64,000 nucleotides of DNA from NCBI RefSeq assembly GCF_002835735.1, contig NZ_PISD01000030.1:186001-250000 (forward strand), read 5' to 3'. Positions 1-6,510 of this stretch are shown one piece after another (the first letter of the stretch is position 1; each line of letters starts with the position of its first letter). The stretch is from Cytobacillus horneckiae. Its GTDB lineage: Bacteria > Bacillota > Bacilli > Bacillales > Cytobacillaceae. The notes below the pieces were generated by a model, which saw nothing but the letters and a program-made list of their open reading frames with translations, was not told the DNA's origin and searched no databases. Both the position numbers and the translations under genes were made by a program.

Positions 1-110
1 GAGGAATTGAATATATTAATAAAGCAAAATCAGTCTTTTTGCTCCAAAATGATGAAAAATTTGCCAAATTAGTAAGTTTAGAGCTAGATAAATTATTAGA
101 AAAGTGTTAA
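1..110 (+). CDS. C-terminal end of a TPR-type protein, probably an RRNPP-family peptide receptor (partial)
   Basis: Only the last 35 codons are in the window (frame from base 3, stop TAA 108-110). The residues, from GIEYINKAKSVF to LDKLLEKC, look like the final helices of a tetratricopeptide repeat protein. They resemble the C-terminus of the decayed regulator at 883-1745 (AIIFYEKAFFIF...): both have an aromatic/Ala helix, then a short Leu/Lys helix. RRNPP receptors (PlcR, NprR, Rap) are cytoplasmic TPR proteins that bind re-imported oligopeptides, and their peptide gene usually lies directly downstream on the same strand. Here a secreted repeat peptide begins 45 bases after the stop. The receptor assignment is inferred from position and the short tail; the HTH and most of the TPR are outside the window. 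Confidence 0.55.
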   Translation, partial: GIEYINKAKSVFLLQNDEKFAKLVSLELDKLLEKC

Positions 111-154
111 TATTTAATTGTAATATATTTCAAATTTCGAAAGGAGTGTAATGC

Positions 155-355
155 ATGAAGAAGTTAGTTTCTGCTTCTGTTGTGGCTTTATCTGTTTTCG
201 CTTTTAGTGGTTTTGCTGGTGCTTCAGGACTCCCTACTCAACATGGTGCCGAAGGTCTGCCTACTCAGCACGGACTTCCTACTCAACATGGTGCCGAAGG
301 TCTGCCTACTCAGCATGGACTTCCTACTCAACATGGATTACCTACACAACATTAA
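155..355 (+). CDS. Secreted mini-protein with six LPTQH repeats; candidate multicopy signalling-peptide precursor
   Basis: 66 residues. Residues 1-24 form a Sec-type signal peptide (MKK, hydrophobic core, then FAGAS). The rest is only repeats: GLPTQH occurs six times, and copies 1 and 3 are followed by GAE. The protein ends on the last H. Start ATG 155 has AAGGAG at 141-146 with good spacing, and a terminator follows. The leucine codons of the copies vary (CTC, CTG, CTT, CTG, CTT, TTA) and Gln/His codons also switch, yet the peptide never changes, which points to selection on the peptide. Size, signal peptide and position right after a TPR protein fit PapR/NprX/Phr-type precursors, which are exported, trimmed and re-imported. 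I do not recognise this peptide. An alternative is a repetitive secreted or wall protein. Confidence 0.8.
   Translation: MKKLVSASVVALSVFAFSGFAGASGLPTQHGAEGLPTQHGLPTQHGAEGLPTQHGLPTQHGLPTQH
227..352 (+). repeat. In-frame repeat array coding six GLPTQH units
   Basis: The array consists of two 45-base units (GLPTQH-GAE-GLPTQH) followed by two 18-base units (GLPTQH). It grows in whole codons, so copy number can change without breaking the frame. Confidence 0.85.
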
Positions 356-373
356 TAATTAAACATACGATAG

Positions 374-405
374 AAGGCATCTCCCCGCCAGGAGGTGCTT
401 TTTTC
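374..405 (+). terminator. Rho-independent terminator of the repeat-peptide gene
   Basis: GCATCTCC (377-384) pairs with GGAGGTGC (391-398), extended by A/G-T pairs, with a 6-base loop. A run TTTTTTC follows. Confidence 0.85.
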
Positions 406-423
406 TTTTGTTCATGCTGTATT

Positions 424-570
424 CTATGATTTTGTCGAATAGAGGAGAGTTTCAAGATCAGCTGCAATGCTATCAAGCATTTGTTGAAGTTTAATGTCAT
501 TATTACTAGTTCCTGTTTCATACGCCTTTGTAAGCACTTCTAACAGGAACGAATCGTTCTCGTGGTTCAA
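424..570 (-). CDS. Small hypothetical protein (48 aa)
   Basis: TTG start at 570, with a perfect AGGAGGA site (581-587) ten bases upstream and a good sigma-A promoter (604-632), so this short frame is probably expressed. The product starts MNHENDSFLLEVLTKAYETG and ends LETLLYSTKS. It is mildly acidic, helical-looking and has no membrane segment or signal peptide. Length and helical character recall small Bacillus regulators such as Spo0E-like phosphatases, but the SQELD signature of that family is absent and I assign no function. It is convergent with the repeat-peptide gene. Confidence 0.6.
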   Translation of the reverse strand: MNHENDSFLLEVLTKAYETGTSNNDIKLQQMLDSIAADLETLLYSTKS

Positions 571-603
571 TTTATTTCTATCCTCCTACATATCATTAGG
601 TAT

Positions 604-632
604 ATAATACTAAAATATTCTGAAAACATCAA
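604..632 (-). promoter_or_regulatory. Sigma-A promoter of the 48-aa gene
   Basis: On the minus strand: TTGATG (632-627), a 17-base spacer, then TATTAT (609-604). The start codon is about 34 bases downstream. Confidence 0.65.
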
Positions 633-640
633 TAGATTAA

Positions 641-681
641 ATTAAAAAAGTACCGTTTCCATAGAATTTTTGGAAACGGTA
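641..681 (-). terminator. Perfect inverted repeat with T-run on the minus strand
   Basis: TACCGTTTCCA (651-661) and TGGAAACGGTA (671-681) are perfect 11-base arms around a 9-base loop. On the minus strand the stem is followed by CTTTTTTAAT, which fits a terminator. No convincing minus-strand gene lies upstream (690-880), so it may end a lost gene; it could also act as an operator for the neighbouring regulators. Bases 690-820 otherwise show nothing I can support. Confidence 0.5.
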
Positions 682-826
682 TAAAAGAGAATTGATTTGA
701 TAGGATAGAGATCCAAAGAAATGCGTTATATTAACGACCTATAAGGGTATTAAAACACAAGTCGGATAATTATGTATTCATAATAATCAGCGATATTCTA
801 AAATTTCTCTGCCTTTTTCGATCAAT

Positions 827-854
827 TTGACTACTTTTCTTTATTAATTATAAC
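827..854 (+). promoter_or_regulatory. Sigma-A-like promoter of the decayed regulator
   Basis: TTGACT (827-832), a 16-base spacer and TATAAC (849-854), about 30 bases before the ATG at 883. Confidence 0.5.
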
Positions 855-882
855 TCTAGGAATATCGAAAGGATTGATAGAG

Positions 883-1745
883 ATGGATTTTTCTGCGATT
901 GGAAAAAAGTAAAAGAACTGCGCAAAAGTTTAGGACTATCACAGGCTGAATTAGCAGAAGGCATATGTACTCAAGCACAAATTAGCAAAATTGAAAACGG
1001 CGATGTGATTCCCCTCGCCTCGACACTCTACTTGCTTGCCCAGCGATTAGGCTTAAGTGTTGACTACTTTTTTGATATTAGTTTATCTCCAAGGCTAGAT
1101 TATGTACATGAGGTATCAGAGCAATTGAAGTTAGCACGGAAAAGAGTGAATTATGCATTGATAAAAGAAATTGTTAAGGCAGAAGAAAATAATCCATTAT
1201 TTATAGCTAATAAATATCACCATCAGCTTCTCATTTAGCATAAGGCCATTTATTGTTATCATCTCCATCGCAATTTTGAGCTTGCCGTTCAATTGATAGA
1301 AGATGCAATCGCAATGACATTTGAGAAAGTACCTAGCGAAAGAGAGATTGAAATTTATTTTAGTAAAGGGATATTCTTTGCAGAGGAAAAACGACATAAA
1401 GAGGCACTTGAAATCTATCAAGAAGCTGACAGACGATTAAAAAATCTACTTTACTTAAAGGATACAACAATTCGCTCACGCATTTCTTTTAACTTGGCAA
1501 AGTCCCTGACCAATTTAGAACAATATGAGAAGTCGATAAACACTTGTCATTTCCCCATAAAAGAATGTCTACAAAACGATGATTTTTATTTATTAGGTGA
1601 CCTTAACTACCAAATTGGTTTTAACTACGAGCTACAGAAAGAGTGTCAAAAAGCAATTATTTTTTATGAAAAAGCATTTTTTATTTTTACAATGCAAGGA
1701 AGTCCGTTTATTCAAATTGTTACCGATAAAATTAAGAACTTATAA
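883..1745 (+). pseudogene. Decayed PlcR-like HTH-TPR transcriptional regulator
   Basis: Reading MDFSAIGKK then, after a frame change, VKELRKSLGLSQAELAEG gives a typical Xre HTH. It is followed by QAQISKIENG and a long TPR-like helical region ending VTDKIKNL. Total length is about 287 codons, close to PlcR. Two lesions are visible. The A-run at 903-908 has six A where seven are needed, giving a premature stop at 910-912. An in-frame TAG lies at 1236-1238, after NKYHHQLLI, with the same frame continuing to 1745. The family reads a small peptide through its TPR domain. No peptide gene follows this copy. It is probably a dead paralogue of the receptor whose tail is at 1-110; the single-base lesion alone could be a sequencing error, but the TAG argues for real decay. 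Confidence 0.75.
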
Positions 1746-1906
1746 AGTCAGATTTTGTCGTAAGTCCTTTATTCACATGTCTTTAGTCATCGATTTTTGC
1801 AAGTTTTGCTGTTTTTTTGTCAAAGGATGTAAAAAATATGATTCTATAGCCGATATTATGATAGAATTTACCTTAAAATATAGCAAAAAAGGAGAGATTA
1901 CGAGAC

Positions 1907-2947
1907 GTGAAAAAACAAATGGTGTCGCTAGCTGCAGTCGCTATAGTTTCCTCTGCTTTTGCCGCTCAGGCGTCCGCAGATTCGACGCATACCGTAAAAA
2001 AAGGTGATACACTGTGGGAATTGTCAAAGAAATATAACACATCAGTTGCTCAATTAAAAAAATGGAATAATTTAAGTTCGGATTTTCTACAAATTAATCA
2101 GAAGCTGATTATCTCGGGTGATTCTTCAACAACTTCTAAACCTAATGCTCCTGCAAATCAGCCTCAAGCTAAGAATACATATAAAGTTGTATCGGGTGAC
2201 ACTTTATCTAAAATTGCCAAACAACATAATATGTCAGTAAAAACACTGAAGGATTTAAACAAGCTGACTAGCGATCTTATTTTTCCAGGACAAGTCTTTA
2301 CCGTTTCTGGCACTGCCAGCGGAAGTAACAATAACAATAATTCTTCACCATCTCCTGCTCCGGGCGGAGGAAATTCGAATAGTGGAGTATATGTCATTAA
2401 GCCCGGTGACACTCTGAGCGGAATTGCAGCAAAAACAAATACAACTGTCAGCAATCTAAAAAAGTGGAATAATCTAAAGTCTGATTTTATTCTTGCTGGC
2501 CAAAAGCTTGTACTTAACGGGAATCAAGGCGGCAGCGGTAAGCCTGCGGAAACAAAGCCTTCAACTCCTAATGAAAATGTATCTGGCAATGCAGCTGCTA
2601 TTTTAAATGAAGCTAAGAAGTACCTTGGAACACCATATGTGTGGGGAGGTTCATCTCCTAGCGGGTTTGATTGCAGCGGGTTCATTTATTATGTGTTAAA
2701 TCAAACGGGTACGAATATTGGACGTACTTCAACTGAAGGCTATTATAGCCGCTCATACTATGTGGACACCCCTCAGCCTGGAGATATTGTATTTTTCGAA
2801 GGCACATATAAGAGTGGACCCTCTCATTTAGGATTTTACTTGGGGAATAATGAATTTATTCATGCTTCCTCTAATGGAGTTGAGATTACTAACCTTAATA
2901 ACTCTTACTGGAAAAAGCATTTTGACGGGTTTAAACGATTTTATTAA
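1907..2947 (+). CDS. lytE: LysM-NlpC/P60 peptidoglycan endopeptidase, LytE type
   Basis: 346 residues, GTG start at 1907 preceded by AAAGGAG (1888-1894). A signal peptide ends near ASA (about residue 25). Three LysM wall-binding domains follow at about 27-70, 91-134 and 161-206, each with a GDTL core, joined by Ser/Asn/Pro-rich linkers. The NlpC/P60 catalytic domain fills 229-346, with the nucleophile Cys in FDCSGF and His residues in SHLGFYLG and FIHASS. Enzymes of this type (LytE, LytF, CwlS) cut the D-Glu/meso-DAP bond of the stem peptide during growth and daughter-cell separation. Three LysM copies match LytE best, so the symbol is by domain count only. No clear WalR or SigI site was found upstream. 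Confidence 0.85.
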   Translation: MKKQMVSLAAVAIVSSAFAAQASADSTHTVKKGDTLWELSKKYNTSVAQLKKWNNLSSDFLQINQKLIISGDSSTTSKPNAPANQPQAKNTYKVVSGDTLSKIAKQHNMSVKTLKDLNKLTSDLIFPGQVFTVSGTASGSNNNNNSSPSPAPGGGNSNSGVYVIKPGDTLSGIAAKTNTTVSNLKKWNNLKSDFILAGQKLVLNGNQGGSGKPAETKPSTPNENVSGNAAAILNEAKKYLGTPYVWGGSSPSGFDCSGFIYYVLNQTGTNIGRTSTEGYYSRSYYVDTPQPGDIVFFEGTYKSGPSHLGFYLGNNEFIHASSNGVEITNLNNSYWKKHFDGFKRFY

Positions 2948-2971
2948 GACACCTTCTCAGGTGTCTTTTTA
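2947..2971 (+). terminator. Terminator of the LytE-type gene
   Basis: AGACACCT (2947-2954), loop TCTC, AGGTGTCT (2959-2966), then a T-run. Confidence 0.9.
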
Positions 2972-3002
2972 GTAAAATACTATTTTAATATGAGGTGAGA
3001 AA

Positions 3003-3314
3003 GTGGACTTATTATTAATTATTACTATTTTAACCTTGCTATTGCTTTTACTAAGTCTATTATTAATTTATTCTAAAGTTTACCGTAAAACTCTCGGCAG
3101 ACTAAGCTTTGTTTTAATTCTCTTTGCAATGCTCTCCTTTCCTCATTACTCTATTATTCGCAAGGAAAGTCAGGCTCTGCTTAGTGTTGATTTAAATACG
3201 GTAAGTACTGTGTTTTTAATCACTTGGATAACAACGGCTATTTGTTTATTGATAGGTACTTTCTTTCGCTTTGGTGTAAGAATTGAAGATGAAAGTGATA
3301 TGTATATGAATTAA
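3003..3314 (+). CDS. Small membrane protein, unknown function
   Basis: 103 residues, GTG start at 3003 with GAGGTG (2992-2997) just upstream. There are three hydrophobic segments: residues 2-23 (Leu/Ile-rich), about 33-50, and about 68-88. A short charged C-terminus (RIEDESDMYMN) follows. I recognise no family. It stands alone between two terminators. The in-frame GTG with a close ribosome site and the terminator just after the stop support expression. Confidence 0.6.
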   Translation: MDLLLIITILTLLLLLLSLLLIYSKVYRKTLGRLSFVLILFAMLSFPHYSIIRKESQALLSVDLNTVSTVFLITWITTAICLLIGTFFRFGVRIEDESDMYMN

Positions 3315-3342
3315 AAAAAGCAGCGGAGAATTTCGCTGCTTT
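3310..3342. terminator. Bidirectional terminator
   Basis: AAAGCAGCG (3317-3325) pairs with CGCTGCTTT (3334-3342). A run of A on the left gives a strong T-run on the minus strand, serving the HlyD-like gene. The plus-strand T-tract is weak. Confidence 0.8.
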
Positions 3343-3447
3343 AGTGTATTGATAAAGTTTGGTTTACTGTGAAGAAGAGGTCTCGCCTGTCCCGCCGAAC
3401 GCAAGCGGTAACATCGAAAATCCCAAGCGCTCATAATGATGTTGCTT

Positions 3448-4713
3448 TTATCTAGCTAGGAAACCTTTTGTAATTGATTTTGCGATTTCACCGCCTGATA
3501 ATTTCCGATAGCTTGCTTTCGTGTTTTGCGTTGGAGCTAGCCGCGTAATAAAAGGCTGATTTGCTTTTATAAAAAGAGGTCGTTCCATAGCGACAAGCTC
3601 GCTGTATTCAAGTCCTGATTTAACCTCTTGTGTTTGGTTGAGCTTTAGCCCGGGTTCGATTTTTCTCCTATCAACAATGCCTCCTGTGCCTAGGACATAA
3701 CTATAATAATTTTCCTCCCCCTTCTTCACTCCTCTTACAGGGATCGTTAATGCGTCAGTCACTTCATTTGTTATGATTTTCAAATTGACATGCTGTCCAT
3801 AAATATTTGTTTGTTCCATCTGTTCTTCGAGTTGAACTGTAAAGCGGTAACTGTTTTCTTTTCCCACTGCAGGTTTTTTATTTGGATACGTAAATACTTC
3901 ATCTACTACGCCATTAATTTGTTTATTGCTGTTATCGTAAGTAATGAAAACCTTCATACCAGGCAGAACTTGCTGAACTTCATCCTCGTTAAGGTTGCCT
4001 TCGATTTTCTGATCGTTGGAGATAATTGTTATGATCGGATTGTCCAGTTCATGCTTAATATCTTTGACTGTTCCAGATAGCTCGCTTGTTTCCGTTAATT
4101 GCATGAGGGTGGTATCTGTCGATTGAATCAAGTCTTCATATTTTTCGATTTCAGTTTCCAGCTTGCTTTTTTCCAGCTTTTTATCTTCGATATCTCTCGC
4201 AATGGATTGGCTTATGTATGGGCCTGCATCAAAAGGATGTACTTCCACGACTACTGAATCGCCATTGTTAGTTGTTGCTCTATTTGTTTGTGATGTTGTG
4301 TTTGTATTAGTATTTGGTTGAATCCTTGTCATATCGGAAATATGCTGATCAATGCTCGTGATTTCTTTTCTTAATCGGTCGATTTCAGCCTGGAAGGACG
4401 CTCTCGTAGCGTTAATATCCTCTGGCGAGTATTGAAACAGCTCCGTTCCCGGTTCCACCGCTTCCCCTTTCTGAACTAAAAATCCGTCAAAACTGCCATT
4501 ATTAGGGTCGTAGTAAAGATGCTGTTCTTCCTTTGGAATGTAGACACCCGCTGACGGCATTGTTTCTAGCAGATCCTGCTCCTTGACCGAGGTCCACTTT
4601 GTTATATAATTGACACGCCTAATATCCTCCTCGCCCTTAAAAATCAGGACGATGTTCACTGTAAGAAAGATGGCTATAGCCAGAGCCAGGGCTGTAATTA
4701 GCTTCCACTTCAT
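3448..4713 (-). CDS. HlyD/YknX-like membrane-fusion (adaptor) protein
   Basis: 421 residues. One N-terminal membrane helix (about 5-27) is followed by an extracytoplasmic part. A split lipoyl-like half motif appears around GFLVQKGEAVEPGT (about 78-91), then a long coiled coil (about 100-215) with a Thr/Asn-rich insert, then a beta-barrel region (DEVQQVLPGMKVFITYD). This is the plan of periplasmic-adaptor proteins which, in Gram-positives, join ABC exporters (YknX with YknYZ). The start ATG 4713 is 15 bases after the stop of the Yip1-like gene, so the two are an operon. No ATPase or permease gene is present on either side, so the partner exporter must be elsewhere or lost. Confidence 0.75.
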   Translation of the reverse strand: MKWKLITALALAIAIFLTVNIVLIFKGEEDIRRVNYITKWTSVKEQDLLETMPSAGVYIPKEEQHLYYDPNNGSFDGFLVQKGEAVEPGTELFQYSPEDINATRASFQAEIDRLRKEITSIDQHISDMTRIQPNTNTNTTSQTNRATTNNGDSVVVEVHPFDAGPYISQSIARDIEDKKLEKSKLETEIEKYEDLIQSTDTTLMQLTETSELSGTVKDIKHELDNPIITIISNDQKIEGNLNEDEVQQVLPGMKVFITYDNSNKQINGVVDEVFTYPNKKPAVGKENSYRFTVQLEEQMEQTNIYGQHVNLKIITNEVTDALTIPVRGVKKGEENYYSYVLGTGGIVDRRKIEPGLKLNQTQEVKSGLEYSELVAMERPLFIKANQPFITRLAPTQNTKASYRKLSGGEIAKSITKGFLAR

Positions 4714-4728
4714 GAAGGAATCCCTCTT

Positions 4729-5391
4729 TTAAATAATATTTTCAAACTTAATATAAGATAAAAGTGCCGCAATGATGGCGACAAATACGTAAAAACCAAT
4801 GAGTGTGAAAATGAGGAAACGCGGTGATTTCTCAGATAGGTTTTTATAGTATATATATATAAGAATAATAGCCCAGATTTTAAATAATGTAATATTGGAA
4901 AAAAAATGAATAATGAGCTCGATTGAGGTAAACGCTTGAGCAATAATTCCAAATGAAAATATGTTCGATTCCACTCCTACTCCGAGAATAAGATTTATAG
5001 GAATACTGATTAGTTTTTCTAATAGAAAGATCATAAATATAATCAATTGCACGATTAATAGTTTTCGATATTCAACATCTAACAACGTCCAAAAGAATAG
5101 GGATGGTATGAATATGGCTAACAGCGACCAGACAAGCCCCCATAATATTTGTCCAGAAGCAAATAATGTTTTTTGCGCTTCATACTCTCCTCTTGAAAGG
5201 TCAGTTAAAGCTTTTGAAACAGATTCACTGCCAATGCCAAAATATGCCGAAATTCCTACGATTATCATACTTGCGATTGCCAGCAACAGGATAGGCCTCC
5301 ATAAGCCGACAAAACTCTCCTCTTTCCTTAACTGATATGAAATAAAACGCGGTTCTCTCAGCCCACGAAAAAGAGGTACTCGATAGCCCAT
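4729..5391 (-). CDS. Yip1-domain membrane protein, YknW-like
   Basis: 220 residues from ATG 5391, chosen over a TTG at 5412 because GGGGG lies 9 bases before the ATG. About five hydrophobic segments follow a short basic N-terminus (MGYRVPLFRGLREPRF). Composition and topology match Yip1-family proteins. In B. subtilis YknW is such a protein, encoded with the adaptor YknX and the ABC exporter YknYZ that protects against the SDP toxin. Here only the YknW- and YknX-like pair is visible. Family membership is a judgement from topology and partner gene, not from a distinctive motif. Confidence 0.6.
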   Translation of the reverse strand: MGYRVPLFRGLREPRFISYQLRKEESFVGLWRPILLLAIASMIIVGISAYFGIGSESVSKALTDLSRGEYEAQKTLFASGQILWGLVWSLLAIFIPSLFFWTLLDVEYRKLLIVQLIIFMIFLLEKLISIPINLILGVGVESNIFSFGIIAQAFTSIELIIHFFSNITLFKIWAIILIYIYYKNLSEKSPRFLIFTLIGFYVFVAIIAALLSYIKFENII

Positions 5392-5498
5392 AAAATATGT
5401 CCCCCAAGCCAAAATTTACTAGTCTACCTATATTGTAACTTATAAATCATATTTTTGAATAGTTTAAAGTTACCAATAGATAAAAGCTTAAAACCGCG

Positions 5499-5561
5499 TT
5501 GGTGCCTGTCACCTCCAGGTTTCGACACGGAATGTCGAACCTTGGAGGTGACAGGCACCAA
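5499..5561. repeat. REP-like palindrome, complete element (copy A)
   Basis: Left arm 5499-5527 and right arm 5533-5561 (29 bases each, two mismatches) surround the loop CGGAA. The arms carry GGTGCCTGTCACCTCCA at the outer end and TTCGACA next to the loop. It lies 36 bases before the RAYT gene, the classic place for the cognate REP of such a transposase. Related copies are at 6444, 11525, 23933, 54041 and 57802. Confidence 0.85.
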
Positions 5562-5597
5562 GGAGTATTCATCATACAAATATTAGGAGGTAATAAA

Positions 5598-6191
5598 ATG
5601 GTTAGAAAGAGAAGAATCTGGAGTCCGGAGCATTTTCATCATGTGGGGAATCGAGGGAATTGGCAGGAGAATTTGTTTAGGGAGAGGAGGGATTATTTCG
5701 TGTTTTTGAAGATTTTAAATCGTGTCCATCAGTTTAGTAAAATGGAAATTTGCAGCTATTGTTTGATGAGCAATCATTATCATCTGCTTATTCGGACCCG
5801 TTCCATCCCTTTATCAAGTGTAATGAGGAGAATCAATAAAAGCTATACAGATTATTTTAATGAGAAATATGAAGTAAGGGGGCATTTGTTCGAAAAACGT
5901 TTTTTCAGCAATCCCGTTTACGATGATTATGGGTTGTTAGAAGTTAGTCGCTATATTCATATGAATCCAGTTGACGCAAAGATCTCCTCAACCCCTCAGA
6001 ACTATTATTGGTCAAGCTACAAATATTTTTTCTCCCCATACATTAAACAACCCAATTTTTTTACCTCAAATCCAATTGTTTCATCTTTTCCAGGAGAGTC
6101 GATTCATGCAAAAAAAGGAACGTATTGCCAATGGTTAGAAAGAGCTTACCGCCTGGATAGTTTATATAAAAAGAATGATTTAGAGCAATAA
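5598..6191 (+). CDS. REP-associated tyrosine transposase (RAYT, Y1 HUH family)
   Basis: 197 residues from ATG 5598 with TAGGAGG (5584-5590); an upstream in-frame GTG at the palindrome is ignored. The motifs are those of the IS200-like Y1 transposase domain: the metal-binding pair H60-Y-H62 in NHYHLLIR, the RAYT box GHLFEKRFFS (95-104), and YIHMNPV with candidate catalytic Tyr119. RAYTs are single-copy domesticated relatives of IS200 TnpA that nick and spread REP palindromes. There are no IS ends around the gene, only the REP-like palindrome just upstream, which fits a RAYT rather than an insertion sequence. Confidence 0.85.
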   Translation: MVRKRRIWSPEHFHHVGNRGNWQENLFRERRDYFVFLKILNRVHQFSKMEICSYCLMSNHYHLLIRTRSIPLSSVMRRINKSYTDYFNEKYEVRGHLFEKRFFSNPVYDDYGLLEVSRYIHMNPVDAKISSTPQNYYWSSYKYFFSPYIKQPNFFTSNPIVSSFPGESIHAKKGTYCQWLERAYRLDSLYKKNDLEQ

Positions 6192-6263
6192 TATTTTCTT
6201 TTGATGCTGTTTTCACTTTATCAAGGTAGATGAATCCAACTCCAATGAAATTATATAAACCTT

Positions 6264-6306
6264 AAAGAAACGCACTGTCATTCTGGTTTGTGCGTTTCTT
6301 TCGTTA
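6264..6306 (+). terminator. Terminator of the RAYT gene
   Basis: AAAGAAACGCAC (6264-6275) and GTGCGTTTCTTT (6290-6301) form a perfect 12-base stem, followed by a short T-rich stretch. Confidence 0.75.
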
Positions 6307-6417
6307 ATTTAACTTTAAATTCGCCCTATATAAACACTGCTTCCTGCAAATATTAAGATGCAAAAAAATACACTATATATCCAACCCTCTCCCCCACTAC
6401 AACCTAGCATCTAAAAA

Positions 6418-6426
6418 TGATATAAT
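6418..6426 (+). promoter_or_regulatory. Extended -10 promoter of the ywqB-ywqA operon
   Basis: TGATATAAT is an extended -10 with no good -35. Transcription would start near 6433, which puts the REP half-copy at 6444-6472 in the 5' leader. Between the RAYT terminator and this point (6307-6417) nothing else is visible. Confidence 0.5.
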
Positions 6427-6443
6427 TAAGGAATGCAAAAAAA

Positions 6444-6472
6444 GGGTACCTGTCACCTACAAAATTCGACAT
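6444..6472. repeat. REP-like half element (copy B)
   Basis: GGTACCTGTCACCTAC followed by TTCGACAT is one arm of the family, without its partner. It lies in the leader of ywqB. Confidence 0.7.
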
Positions 6473-6510
6473 GGATGAATAGGAATGTTGTGAAGGAGGG
6501 TGTGTGTTTG

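Noticed and set aside
180-362. A 60-codon frame overlapping the LPTQH gene
   Set aside because: It is a frame shadow of the repeats with no ribosome site; the codon drift fits only the LPTQH frame.
690-880. Possible minus-strand gene remnant (reads like SINPFDIPRVIINKEK, then VKLIEKGREILEYR in another frame)
   Set aside because: Too short and broken to assign; no start signals.
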